A stretch of 5,224 nucleotides of DNA, from assembly GCA_030604325.1 (NCBI GenBank), contig JAUVWC010000121.1:1-5224 (forward strand). The letters run 5' to 3'. Origin of the DNA: Candidatus Zixiibacteriota bacterium. Its GTDB lineage: Bacteria > Blakebacterota > Blakebacteria > Blakebacterales > Blakebacteraceae. Position numbers and translations under genes: made by a program. The notes beneath the pieces are model-generated. The model saw nothing but the letters and a program-made list of their open reading frames with translations, did not search any database and was not told the DNA's origin. Of this stretch, positions 1 to 5,224 are shown one piece after another (position 1 is the first letter of the stretch; each line of letters opens with the position of its first letter).

Positions 1-1748
1 AGCAGGTGTGGCGCTACGCCGAAGAAAGCGGGGTCCCACGTCTGCTGCTAATTAACAAGCTGGACAAGGAGCACATCGACTTCCAGAACCTGATCGACAC
101 AGCGATTGAACATTTTGGCACGGGGGTCGCGCCGCTTCAGTTTCCCGTCAACCCCGGTCCCGACTTCAACACGATCGTCGACCTGCTGAAGAACAAGGCG
201 CTGGTGTTCGAGCAGAACGGGAAGGGGAAGTACAGGGAGACAGAAATCCCCGCAGAGGAGGCCGAACGGGCGGCCGCCCTGCGCAAGACTCTGGTCGAAG
301 CAGCCGCCGAAGCGGACGATGCGCTGATGGAAAAGTACTTCGAGGAGGACGACCTGGGTCCGGACGACATCATCAGCGGCCTGCTCAAGGGGATCCGCGA
401 AGGTACGGTGCATCCCCTGATATGCTGCTCGGCTAAATCCAACGTCGGCACCGGACGGGTAATGGAGCTGCTGGCCCAGATGGTACCCTCACCGGAGGAG
501 ATGGGTCCGCTGGCGGGCACCGACCCCTCGAGCGGCGAAGAAGCAACCCGGGAGCGCACCGACAGTGCCCCCTTCAGCGGACAGGTCTTTAAAACACTTT
601 CCGAGGCGCACGTGGGAGAGCTCTCCTTTCTGCGTGTATTCAGCGGGACACTGTCACAGGGGCAGGATGTCTACAACAGCTCGCGGCACTCCAAGGAGCG
701 GACCGGCAGCCTCAGCCTGATGAAAGGACATAACCGGTTCGAGGTCGATAAAGTCCACGCAGGGGACATTGTAGCCCTGGTGAAGCTGAAGGACACCCAT
801 ACCGGAGACACCCTCTCCGATCCCGCCAGTCGCTTCCTCTGCCCGCCGATCGAATTCCCCGAGCCGGTCATCCGCATCGCCGTCGAGCCGGTAGGCAAGG
901 GGGATGAGGCGAAGCTCTCCACCGGCCTGCAGAAGCTGCACGAGGAGGACCCGTCGGTCTATATCGATCCCGATCCCGAGCTCCACCAGACCCTTCTCTA
1001 CGGACAGGGAGAAGTGCAGTTGGAGGTGATCATCAACAAGCTGCGCAGCCGTTTCGGCGTGGAGGTGGAGGTCCACGAGCCGAAAGTGAAGTACCGGGAG
1101 ACAATCACCCGGGAGGCCGATGCTCATGCCCGCCACAGAAAGCAGACCGGGGGGCGGGGGCAGTTCGCCGATGTGAAGATCAGGATCGAGCCGAAGCTGC
1201 GGGGCGAAGGATACGAGTTCGTCAACAAGATAAAAGGCGGCGCCATCCCCGGCCGGTTCATACCGTCGGTGGACAAGGGCGTTAAAGGTGCGGCCGCCAG
1301 GGGGATTATCGCCGGTTACCTATGCGTCGATTTTCAGCTGACGTTGTACGATGGCTCCTTCCACGATGTCGACTCCTCCGATGCGGCATTCCAGCGTGCG
1401 GCCTCGATGGGTTTCAAGCAGGCATGGAAAGACGCCGGCCCTATCCTGCTGGAGCCGATCTATGACGTGGAGGTGACCGTTCCCGATGATTACATGGGCG
1501 ACATCATGGCCGATATCTCTGGCCGACGGGGCAAGGTGGAGGGGGTAACCTCCGAAGGGCCCTTCCAGCGCGTGCGGGCGAAGGTGCCGATAGCTGAACT
1601 CTACAAGTACTCAACCGCGTTGCGTTCCATGACGCAGGGACGTGCCACTCATCGTCGCGAGTTCAGCCACTACGAGCCTATTCCTCACGAGCTGGCACAG
1701 AAGATCATCGGCAAGGCAGAGCTGGAGGAGGAGGAGGAGGAAGACTAG
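1..1748 (+). CDS. fusA2: Elongation factor G-like translational GTPase (EF-G2 type), 5'-truncated by window edge
   Basis: The frame is already open at the left edge (first full codon at base 3), so about 110 N-terminal residues, including the P-loop and both switch regions, lie outside; 581 codons are visible. The G4 motif NKLD is at 54-65 and the G5 motif SAK at 429-437. Domain II follows (about 570-830, ending in HTGDTLSDP), then domain III (about 870-1085), domain IV (about 1100-1450, with GGRGQF near 1149-1166 and FHDVDSS near 1359) and domain V to about 1700. The domain IV tip histidine (codon 1362-1364) matches the His needed for translocation in canonical EF-G. The compact G' region and the NKLDKEH motif resemble the EF-G-like/EF-G2 paralogues more than the main fusA; no rpsL, rpsG or tuf is visible. 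The protein ends in an acidic tail, ELEEEEEED. Family assignment is firm; canonical versus paralogue role is inference. Confidence 0.93.
   Translation, partial: QVWRYAEESGVPRLLLINKLDKEHIDFQNLIDTAIEHFGTGVAPLQFPVNPGPDFNTIVDLLKNKALVFEQNGKGKYRETEIPAEEAERAAALRKTLVEAAAEADDALMEKYFEEDDLGPDDIISGLLKGIREGTVHPLICCSAKSNVGTGRVMELLAQMVPSPEEMGPLAGTDPSSGEEATRERTDSAPFSGQVFKTLSEAHVGELSFLRVFSGTLSQGQDVYNSSRHSKERTGSLSLMKGHNRFEVDKVHAGDIVALVKLKDTHTGDTLSDPASRFLCPPIEFPEPVIRIAVEPVGKGDEAKLSTGLQKLHEEDPSVYIDPDPELHQTLLYGQGEVQLEVIINKLRSRFGVEVEVHEPKVKYRETITREADAHARHRKQTGGRGQFADVKIRIEPKLRGEGYEFVNKIKGGAIPGRFIPSVDKGVKGAAARGIIAGYLCVDFQLTLYDGSFHDVDSSDAAFQRAASMGFKQAWKDAGPILLEPIYDVEVTVPDDYMGDIMADISGRRGKVEGVTSEGPFQRVRAKVPIAELYKYSTALRSMTQGRATHRREFSHYEPIPHELAQKIIGKAELEEEEEED
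1725..1742 (+). repeat. GAG trinucleotide repeat encoding the acidic C-terminal tail
   Basis: Five tandem GAG codons followed by GAA, immediately before GAC and the TAG stop of the EF-G-like gene. The stretch encodes six glutamates. At RNA level it is a run of Shine-Dalgarno-like GGAGG, but no start codon sits at a suitable distance after it, so it is probably just tail coding sequence. Confidence 0.8.
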
Positions 1749-1773
1749 AGCGGATCGCTATAGGCGGACGATA

Positions 1774-1798
1774 CCTGGAGCCTGGAGGCTCCGCGAGG
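1774..1798 (+). other. Small GC-rich hairpin after the EF-G-like gene (weak terminator candidate)
   Basis: GGAGCC (1777-1782) and GGCTCC (1787-1792) form a perfect 6-bp stem with the 4-base loop TGGA. CCT (1774-1776) and AGG (1796-1798) can extend it across a 3-base bulge. No T-run follows, so it does not meet the usual definition of an intrinsic terminator. It could slow polymerase, protect a 3' end, or be incidental in GC-rich DNA. The rest of the 1749-1889 gap shows one further weak inverted repeat (ACCGG 1811-1815 / CCGGT 1825-1829) and no convincing promoter. Confidence 0.3.
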
Positions 1799-1877
1799 TT
1801 GATCGGCGGGACCGGTGCTCCGGGCCGGTAGCGTGCGGTGGTTGATTGCCGGGGCCGGGTGCTTTACACAGATGATG

Positions 1878-1883
1878 AAAGGA
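1878..1883 (+). promoter_or_regulatory. Ribosome binding site of the S46 peptidase gene
   Basis: AAAGGA lies six bases before the ATG at 1890. An in-frame TAG at 1884-1886 blocks any longer N-terminus, so the ATG at 1890 is the first usable start, and the predicted signal peptide begins directly there. Confidence 0.75.
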
Positions 1884-1889
1884 TAGTCA

Positions 1890-1967
1890 ATGGTTCTCTC
1901 TTGTCGCATTTCTACAGTTCGCTTCCTGTTGGCGGGAGCGCTGGCCGTAACACTTGTAGTCGGATGC
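1890..1967 (+). other. Lipoprotein (type II) signal peptide with lipobox
   Basis: Residues 1-26 of the S46 protein. Arg6 and Arg11 precede a hydrophobic core, residues 12-24 (FLLAGALAVTLVV), and a lipobox V-V-G-C whose Cys26 codon is at 1965-1967. Cleavage by signal peptidase II before Cys26 is predicted. The next residue is Ala, not Asp, which under the enterobacterial rule would favour outer-membrane sorting; whether that rule holds in this organism is unknown. Confidence 0.85.
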
Positions 1968-4151
1968 GCCGGCACCATGCCACCACCTCCGCCGGTGACT
2001 CCGCCGCCTCCCACCACAGAGCCGGCTCCGGTAGAGATAGAACCTGTTCCGAGAATCCGCACCCTGGCCGATATCCTGGGCCCGGTCAGCTTCGATCCCG
2101 ATACGGTAAAGGCGGGCAGGTTCGATACGGGGCGGATGTGGCTCTTCGAGGCACCCCCCCTGGAATGGTACGCGGAGGCGTATGGATTCCGCCCCGACGA
2201 GGAGTGGTTCGCGCACGCACACCTCGGTGCGCTGCGGAGCAACGGTGGGGAATGCAGCGCCTCCTTTGTCTCACCGTACGGGCTCATGTTCACCAATCAT
2301 CACTGCGCCCGTGACTATGTCACCCAGGTGAGCCTGGAAGGCGAGAACCTGCTGGAAGATGGATTCTACGCCGCCACCCTGGCCGAGGAACGTCGGGTGG
2401 AGGGATTCTTCACAGACCAGATGGTGGAGATCACCGATGTCACCGCGCGTGTGCACGCCGCCATGGACGCCGTGGAGAGCCCGGCGGAGAAGGCGACTGC
2501 GAGGCAGCAGGAGATCCAGGCCATCCGCGATGAGTTCAACGAGCGCAACGGCATGGTCAACGAAGTCGTGGAGCTGTTCAACGGCGGCCGGTATTCGGTC
2601 TATACCTTCAAGCGCTACGACGATGTGCGCCTGGTTATGGCGCCGGAACTGGACATCGGCTACTTCGGCGGGGATCCCGACAATTTCACCTACCCGCGCT
2701 ACAACCTGGACATCTCCTTCTGGCGCGTGTACGAGGATGGCAAGCCGGTAGACTCATCCGAGTTCTATTTCAAGTGGAGTGTAAGCGGGCCCCGGCTGGG
2801 CGAGCCGGTGTTCGTGATCGGTAATCCGGGCAGCACCTCGCGGCTGAACACAGTCGCCCAGCTTGCCTCTAATAGAGATTACAACAATCCCTATATCCTG
2901 AACCTGCTGCGTACGAGGATGAAGGTCCTGCGCCAGTTCCTGGACACCCATCCCGATATCCCCGACTGGGAGGAGCAGGACAACTACTATTTCAACCTCT
3001 CCAACGCCGAGAAGGCTTACTCCGGCCGGCAGAGAGGACTGCTGGATCCCTGGAAGTTGGCCCGCAAGGCCGACTGGGAGGAGAGCTTCCGCCAGACGGT
3101 CCTCAGCGATCCGGAGCTGAAAGAGCGCTACGGTGATCCCTGGCAGGAGATTGCCGAGGCGAGGTTCGCCCAGGAGCCGTATGGTAATATGCAGTTCGCG
3201 TTCGCCTCGGGCGGCGGCCTGCGTTCGGCCTATCTGCACAAAGGGTTCCTCCTGCAGCAGTACAGGTTGATGCTATCCCAGGGATTGGCCGCCGATTCTG
3301 AACAGGCCCAGGGCCTCGCCGGGATGATTATGGAACCTATCGATGGATACCCCGAACTGGAAAAGGGTAACCTCGAGGCTCAGCTGGCAGAGATACAGTG
3401 GCTGCTCGGTCCCGATGACGAATACGTGAAGACACTACTGGGGATGAGGCAGCCCGAGGCTGCTGCTCAGCATATACTCACGACCAGTGTTCTGGGGGAC
3501 ACCACGGAGGTGAGGAGCCTGCTGGAGGGTGCTCCGGAGAGCATCGAGATTTCCACCGACCCCATACTCGCCGCCATGAAGGACGTGTTCGGGAGGCTCC
3601 TCCCGATGCAGATGGCCCTCCAGCAGCAGACGATGAAGGAGAACGACGCCATGGCCCGGCTGGCACGGGCCGTCTACGACGTCTACGGCACCAGCATCCC
3701 GCCGGATGCCACATCTTCGCTCCGCATCCAGGATGGTGTCGTGACGGGATACCCCTACAATGGCACGGTGGCACCCGGCTGGACCACCTTCTACGGCCTG
3801 TACGACCGGTGGGCCAGCCACGGCAAGAAGGATCCGTGGGAGCTGCCCGAGCGGTGGCTGAATCCGCCGGCCGAGTTCGACCTGGACACCCCGCTCAACT
3901 TCGTCTCCACCTGCGATATCATCGGCGGCAACTCGGGCAGTCCCCTCCTGAACAGGGACCTGGAGGTGGTGGGGATCGCCTTCGACGGCAACATCGAGAG
4001 CCTGCCCGGCGAGTTCATCTTCCTGCCCGAGCTGAACAGATGCGTTTCGGTCCACTCGGCGGGGATCTTTGAGGTGATCAGCGACCTCTTCGGCTACAAG
4101 GGGCTGGCCGACGAGCTCAAAACTGGTGTGCTGCCCCCTGCCGGGAGGTAG
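1890..4151 (+). CDS. S46-family dipeptidyl peptidase (DPP7-like), predicted lipoprotein
   Basis: Serine exopeptidase expected to remove dipeptides from peptide N-termini outside the cytoplasm, feeding peptide uptake. At 753 aa it is slightly longer than typical S46 enzymes (about 700-720). Order: lipoprotein signal 1-25 with lipidation Cys26; proline-rich linker about 30-54; catalytic domain from about M83-W84 (family GMW..F motif, here RMWLFEAPP). The catalytic His is in TNHHC (H138, next to C139); Asp is D274 in PRYNLD; Ser is S682 in GGNSGSP. The largely helical insertion typical of the family lies between D274 and S682. N265, F266 and R270 align with the substrate N-terminus pocket Asn-Trp-Arg of characterised S46 enzymes. 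G700, 18 residues after the catalytic Ser, matches the DPP7 glycine, not the DPP11 arginine. Cys pairs C122/C139 and C675/C718 could be chymotrypsin-like disulfides. The gene stands alone, 141 bases after the EF-G gene. Family call is strong; substrate preference is inference. Confidence 0.95.
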   Translation: MVLSCRISTVRFLLAGALAVTLVVGCAGTMPPPPPVTPPPPTTEPAPVEIEPVPRIRTLADILGPVSFDPDTVKAGRFDTGRMWLFEAPPLEWYAEAYGFRPDEEWFAHAHLGALRSNGGECSASFVSPYGLMFTNHHCARDYVTQVSLEGENLLEDGFYAATLAEERRVEGFFTDQMVEITDVTARVHAAMDAVESPAEKATARQQEIQAIRDEFNERNGMVNEVVELFNGGRYSVYTFKRYDDVRLVMAPELDIGYFGGDPDNFTYPRYNLDISFWRVYEDGKPVDSSEFYFKWSVSGPRLGEPVFVIGNPGSTSRLNTVAQLASNRDYNNPYILNLLRTRMKVLRQFLDTHPDIPDWEEQDNYYFNLSNAEKAYSGRQRGLLDPWKLARKADWEESFRQTVLSDPELKERYGDPWQEIAEARFAQEPYGNMQFAFASGGGLRSAYLHKGFLLQQYRLMLSQGLAADSEQAQGLAGMIMEPIDGYPELEKGNLEAQLAEIQWLLGPDDEYVKTLLGMRQPEAAAQHILTTSVLGDTTEVRSLLEGAPESIEISTDPILAAMKDVFGRLLPMQMALQQQTMKENDAMARLARAVYDVYGTSIPPDATSSLRIQDGVVTGYPYNGTVAPGWTTFYGLYDRWASHGKKDPWELPERWLNPPAEFDLDTPLNFVSTCDIIGGNSGSPLLNRDLEVVGIAFDGNIESLPGEFIFLPELNRCVSVHSAGIFEVISDLFGYKGLADELKTGVLPPAGR
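1977..2051 (+). other. Proline-rich tether coding segment (PPPPP and PPPP runs)
   Basis: Residues 30-54 of the S46 lipoprotein: a five-proline run (31-35, bases 1980-1994), a four-proline run (38-41, bases 2001-2012), then a Pro/Glu/Thr mix ending at Pro54. Such segments commonly act as extended spacers between a lipid anchor and a folded domain. Runs of three or more prolines also stall ribosomes, so this segment would normally need EF-P or a similar factor. Confidence 0.85.
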
Positions 4152-4201
4152 AAACCGGCTTGAACCCTTGAGCCTTGCACGGTAGAAGCCGCCTACCTGA
4201 C

Positions 4202-4207
4202 GAGGTG
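4202..4207 (+). promoter_or_regulatory. Ribosome binding site of yebC
   Basis: GAGGTG, complementary to the 16S rRNA 3' tail, sits five bases before the ATG at 4213. It supports this start, which also gives the conserved family N-terminus MSGHSKWASIK. The 61-base spacer after the S46 stop (4152-4212) has only weak inverted repeats and no T-run, so read-through from the peptidase gene into yebC is possible. Confidence 0.8.
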
Positions 4208-4212
4208 AGGCC

Positions 4213-4965
4213 ATGTCTGGACATTCGAAATGGGCGTCGATCAAGCGGAAGAAGGCGAGGACCGATGCCGTCCGCGGCCGACTCTTCTCCCGCCTGACCC
4301 GTGAGATAATTGTCGCCGCGCGCGAGGATGGAGGCGATCTGGACGGAAACCCCAGGCTCCGCACCGCGGTTGAGAATGCCAAAGCGGGGAATCTGCCCAA
4401 CGAGAACATCGAACGGGCGATAAAGCGTGGCACGGGTGATCTGCCCGGTGTCAGTTATGAACCGGCCACGTATGAGGTGTACGGGCCGGGCGGTGTCGCC
4501 GTGCTGGTGGAGACACTGACCGATAATAAGAACCGCACGGTGAGCGAGATCCGGCACATCCTCGGCAAGATCGGCGGCAGCCTGGCCGAGACGGGCAGCG
4601 TGAGCTGGCAGTTCGATGCCAAGGGCACATTTGTCGTCGAGGTGGCCGATGCCGACGAGGATGAGCTGATGATGACGGTGCTGGAGGCGGGGGCCGAGGA
4701 TATGGAGACCGAGGGGGATGCCTACTTCATAACCTGTCCGGTGGAGGCGTTCGGGGCGGTGAAGGAGGTGCTGCAGGAGGCCGAGATCCCCTTCCGGGAC
4801 GCTCAGATCAGCCAGGTTCCGAAGAACTATATCCAGCTGGATTCCTCTGAACAGGGGAAGGTGTTGAGACTTCTGGAGTGGATCGAGGAGCAGGACGACG
4901 TACAGAATGTCTACACCAACCTGGATATTGTAGAGGATGCCCTAGAGACAGCCGGGGAGGCGTGA
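4213..4965 (+). CDS. yebC: YebC/PmpR family protein (TACO1-like translation or transcription factor)
   Basis: Full-length at 250 aa, the usual family size. The N-terminus MSGHSKWASIKRKKARTDA is the hallmark, followed by the three-domain pattern: a helical N-terminal domain (about 1-75, with NLPNENIERAIKRGTG) and two mixed domains containing YEVYGPGGVAVLVE, LTDNKNRT, GGSLAETGSVSWQF and DDVQNVYTNLD. Members were first described as DNA-binding regulators (PmpR). More recent work places bacterial YebC and mitochondrial TACO1 at the ribosome, relieving stalling on proline-rich stretches. The role here cannot be decided from sequence. Its stop overlaps the ruvC start (GTGA), matching the widespread yebC-ruvC-ruvA-ruvB order and implying co-transcription and probable translational coupling with ruvC. 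Confidence 0.97.
   Translation: MSGHSKWASIKRKKARTDAVRGRLFSRLTREIIVAAREDGGDLDGNPRLRTAVENAKAGNLPNENIERAIKRGTGDLPGVSYEPATYEVYGPGGVAVLVETLTDNKNRTVSEIRHILGKIGGSLAETGSVSWQFDAKGTFVVEVADADEDELMMTVLEAGAEDMETEGDAYFITCPVEAFGAVKEVLQEAEIPFRDAQISQVPKNYIQLDSSEQGKVLRLLEWIEEQDDVQNVYTNLDIVEDALETAGEA
4954..4960 (+). promoter_or_regulatory. Shine-Dalgarno-like GGGGAGG next to the ruvC start
   Basis: The motif is strong but ends only one base before the GTG at 4962, closer than normally works for direct initiation. It lies within the last yebC codons. It may instead hold a ribosome that has just terminated on yebC and assist re-initiation at the overlapping GTG. Confidence 0.45.
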
Positions 4966-5224
4966 GCCCGCCCCGGCCGCAGCTCTGTATTCTGGGTATC
5001 GACCCGGGTTCACAGACGACGGGGTGGGGGTTGATCGAGGTCACCCGAGGCGGGCTGCGGTGTCTGGATCATGGCGTCATCCGGCTTCCGCAGAAAGCCC
5101 GTCTGCCCGAGCGTCTCTCGCTGCTGCATGAAGGGATGACCTCGCTGCTCCGCCGGACCGAACCCTCCGAGGTCGCCGTCGAGGAGTTGTACGTGGCCCG
5201 CAACGTCCGCTCCGCCCTGACCCT
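4962..5224 (+). CDS. ruvC: RuvC Holliday-junction resolvase, 3'-truncated by window edge
   Basis: Endonuclease that resolves four-way DNA junctions with RuvAB during recombinational repair. The first 87 codons are visible. The protein starts with the RNase H-like strand LCILGIDPGSQTTGWG, in which Asp14 corresponds to catalytic Asp7 of E. coli RuvC. VEELYVARNVRSALT carries Glu74 (equivalent to Glu66) and aromatic Tyr77 at the position of Phe69, which stacks on junction DNA. The other two catalytic acidic residues lie beyond the window. The only in-frame start at the right place is GTG at 4962, sharing four bases (GTGA) with the yebC stop. It gives about six extra residues (SPPRPQ) compared with E. 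coli. No ATG exists near the conserved core. Family call is firm; exact start slightly less so. Confidence 0.93.
   Translation, partial: MSPPRPQLCILGIDPGSQTTGWGLIEVTRGGLRCLDHGVIRLPQKARLPERLSLLHEGMTSLLRRTEPSEVAVEELYVARNVRSALT

Noticed and set aside
1842..1870. Possible promoter: TTGATT and TACACA with a 17-base spacer
   Set aside because: Only 4/6 and 3/6 matches to sigma-70 boxes, and transcription would begin at or inside the ribosome binding site of the S46 gene. Not distinguishable from chance.
2154..2160. A seven-C homopolymer inside the S46 gene, considered as a slippage or phase-variation site
   Set aside because: Family motifs continue in the same frame on both sides (MWLFEAPP before, GGEC and TNHHC after), so there is no frameshift, and a C7 run is unremarkable in GC-rich coding DNA.
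1745..2296. A 183-codon - strand frame over the gap and the start of the S46 gene, plus a 158-codon + strand frame at 1838-2314
   Set aside because: Both conflict with the S46 frame, whose signal peptide and conserved motifs run without a break; the overlapping products are Arg/Ser/Gly-rich and match nothing I recognise.
4157..4197. Two inverted repeats between the S46 gene and yebC (GGCT 4157-4160 / AGCC 4171-4174, and GGTAG 4181-4185 / CTACC 4193-4197)
   Set aside because: Stems are only 4-5 bp (the first extendable only with G-T pairs), there is no T-run, and they do not cover the yebC ribosome binding site, so neither a terminator nor a riboswitch is supported.
3435..4433. A 332-codon open frame on the - strand spanning the end of the S46 gene and the start of yebC
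   Set aside because: It is antisense to two genes with clear family motifs, its product is low-complexity Arg/Gly/Pro/Leu-rich with no recognisable motif, and such frames are expected in GC-rich coding DNA.
1..5224. Mobile element, CRISPR array, tRNA or rRNA, toxin-antitoxin or defence genes
   Set aside because: No transposase, integrase, regularly spaced repeats or tRNA-like folding segments were seen; about 96% of the window is taken by four recognised genes in one direction.

Overview
This is a GC-rich (roughly 60% by eye), densely coding bacterial window. All four supported genes lie on the + strand. In order they are: the 3' part of an elongation factor G-like translational GTPase (fusA2 type, 5' end outside the window); a complete S46-family dipeptidyl peptidase that carries a lipoprotein signal; a complete YebC/PmpR-family gene; and the 5' part of ruvC, the Holliday-junction resolvase. 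The 121-332 aa reading frames on the opposite strand fall inside these genes and look like GC-rich shadows.

The S46 family is typical of Gram-negative bacteria that digest peptides in the periplasm. The lipobox and the possible +2 sorting residue also suggest a double-membrane organism. High GC, an S46 lipoprotein, an EF-G paralogue and yebC-ruvC together would fit an uncultured FCB-type or related lineage (Gemmatimonadota-, Krumholzibacteria- or Zixibacteria-like), but the phylum cannot be fixed from this sequence.

Layout: 1-1748 fusA2-like GTPase, ending in an acidic tail encoded by a GAG repeat; 1749-1889 a non-coding gap with a small GC-rich hairpin and the ribosome binding site of the next gene; 1890-4151 the S46 peptidase lipoprotein; 4152-4212 a short spacer with a good Shine-Dalgarno; 4213-4965 yebC; 4962-5224 ruvC, overlapping the yebC stop by four bases (GTGA). 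yebC-ruvC is the familiar start of the yebC-ruvC-ruvA-ruvB cluster, so ruvA and ruvB are expected just downstream.

Most of the window is housekeeping: translation (EF-G-like, YebC), recombination repair (RuvC) and peptide catabolism at the cell envelope (S46). I see no mobile element, CRISPR array, RNA gene or clearly new system. The most distinctive item is the S46 enzyme. It is predicted to be lipid-anchored through a proline-rich tether, has the glycine that marks DPP7-like rather than DPP11-like specificity, and diverges from the family in its N-terminus-binding pocket and near its C-terminus. Its polyproline runs lie immediately upstream of yebC, whose family has been reported to help ribosomes through such runs. 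That link is speculative.
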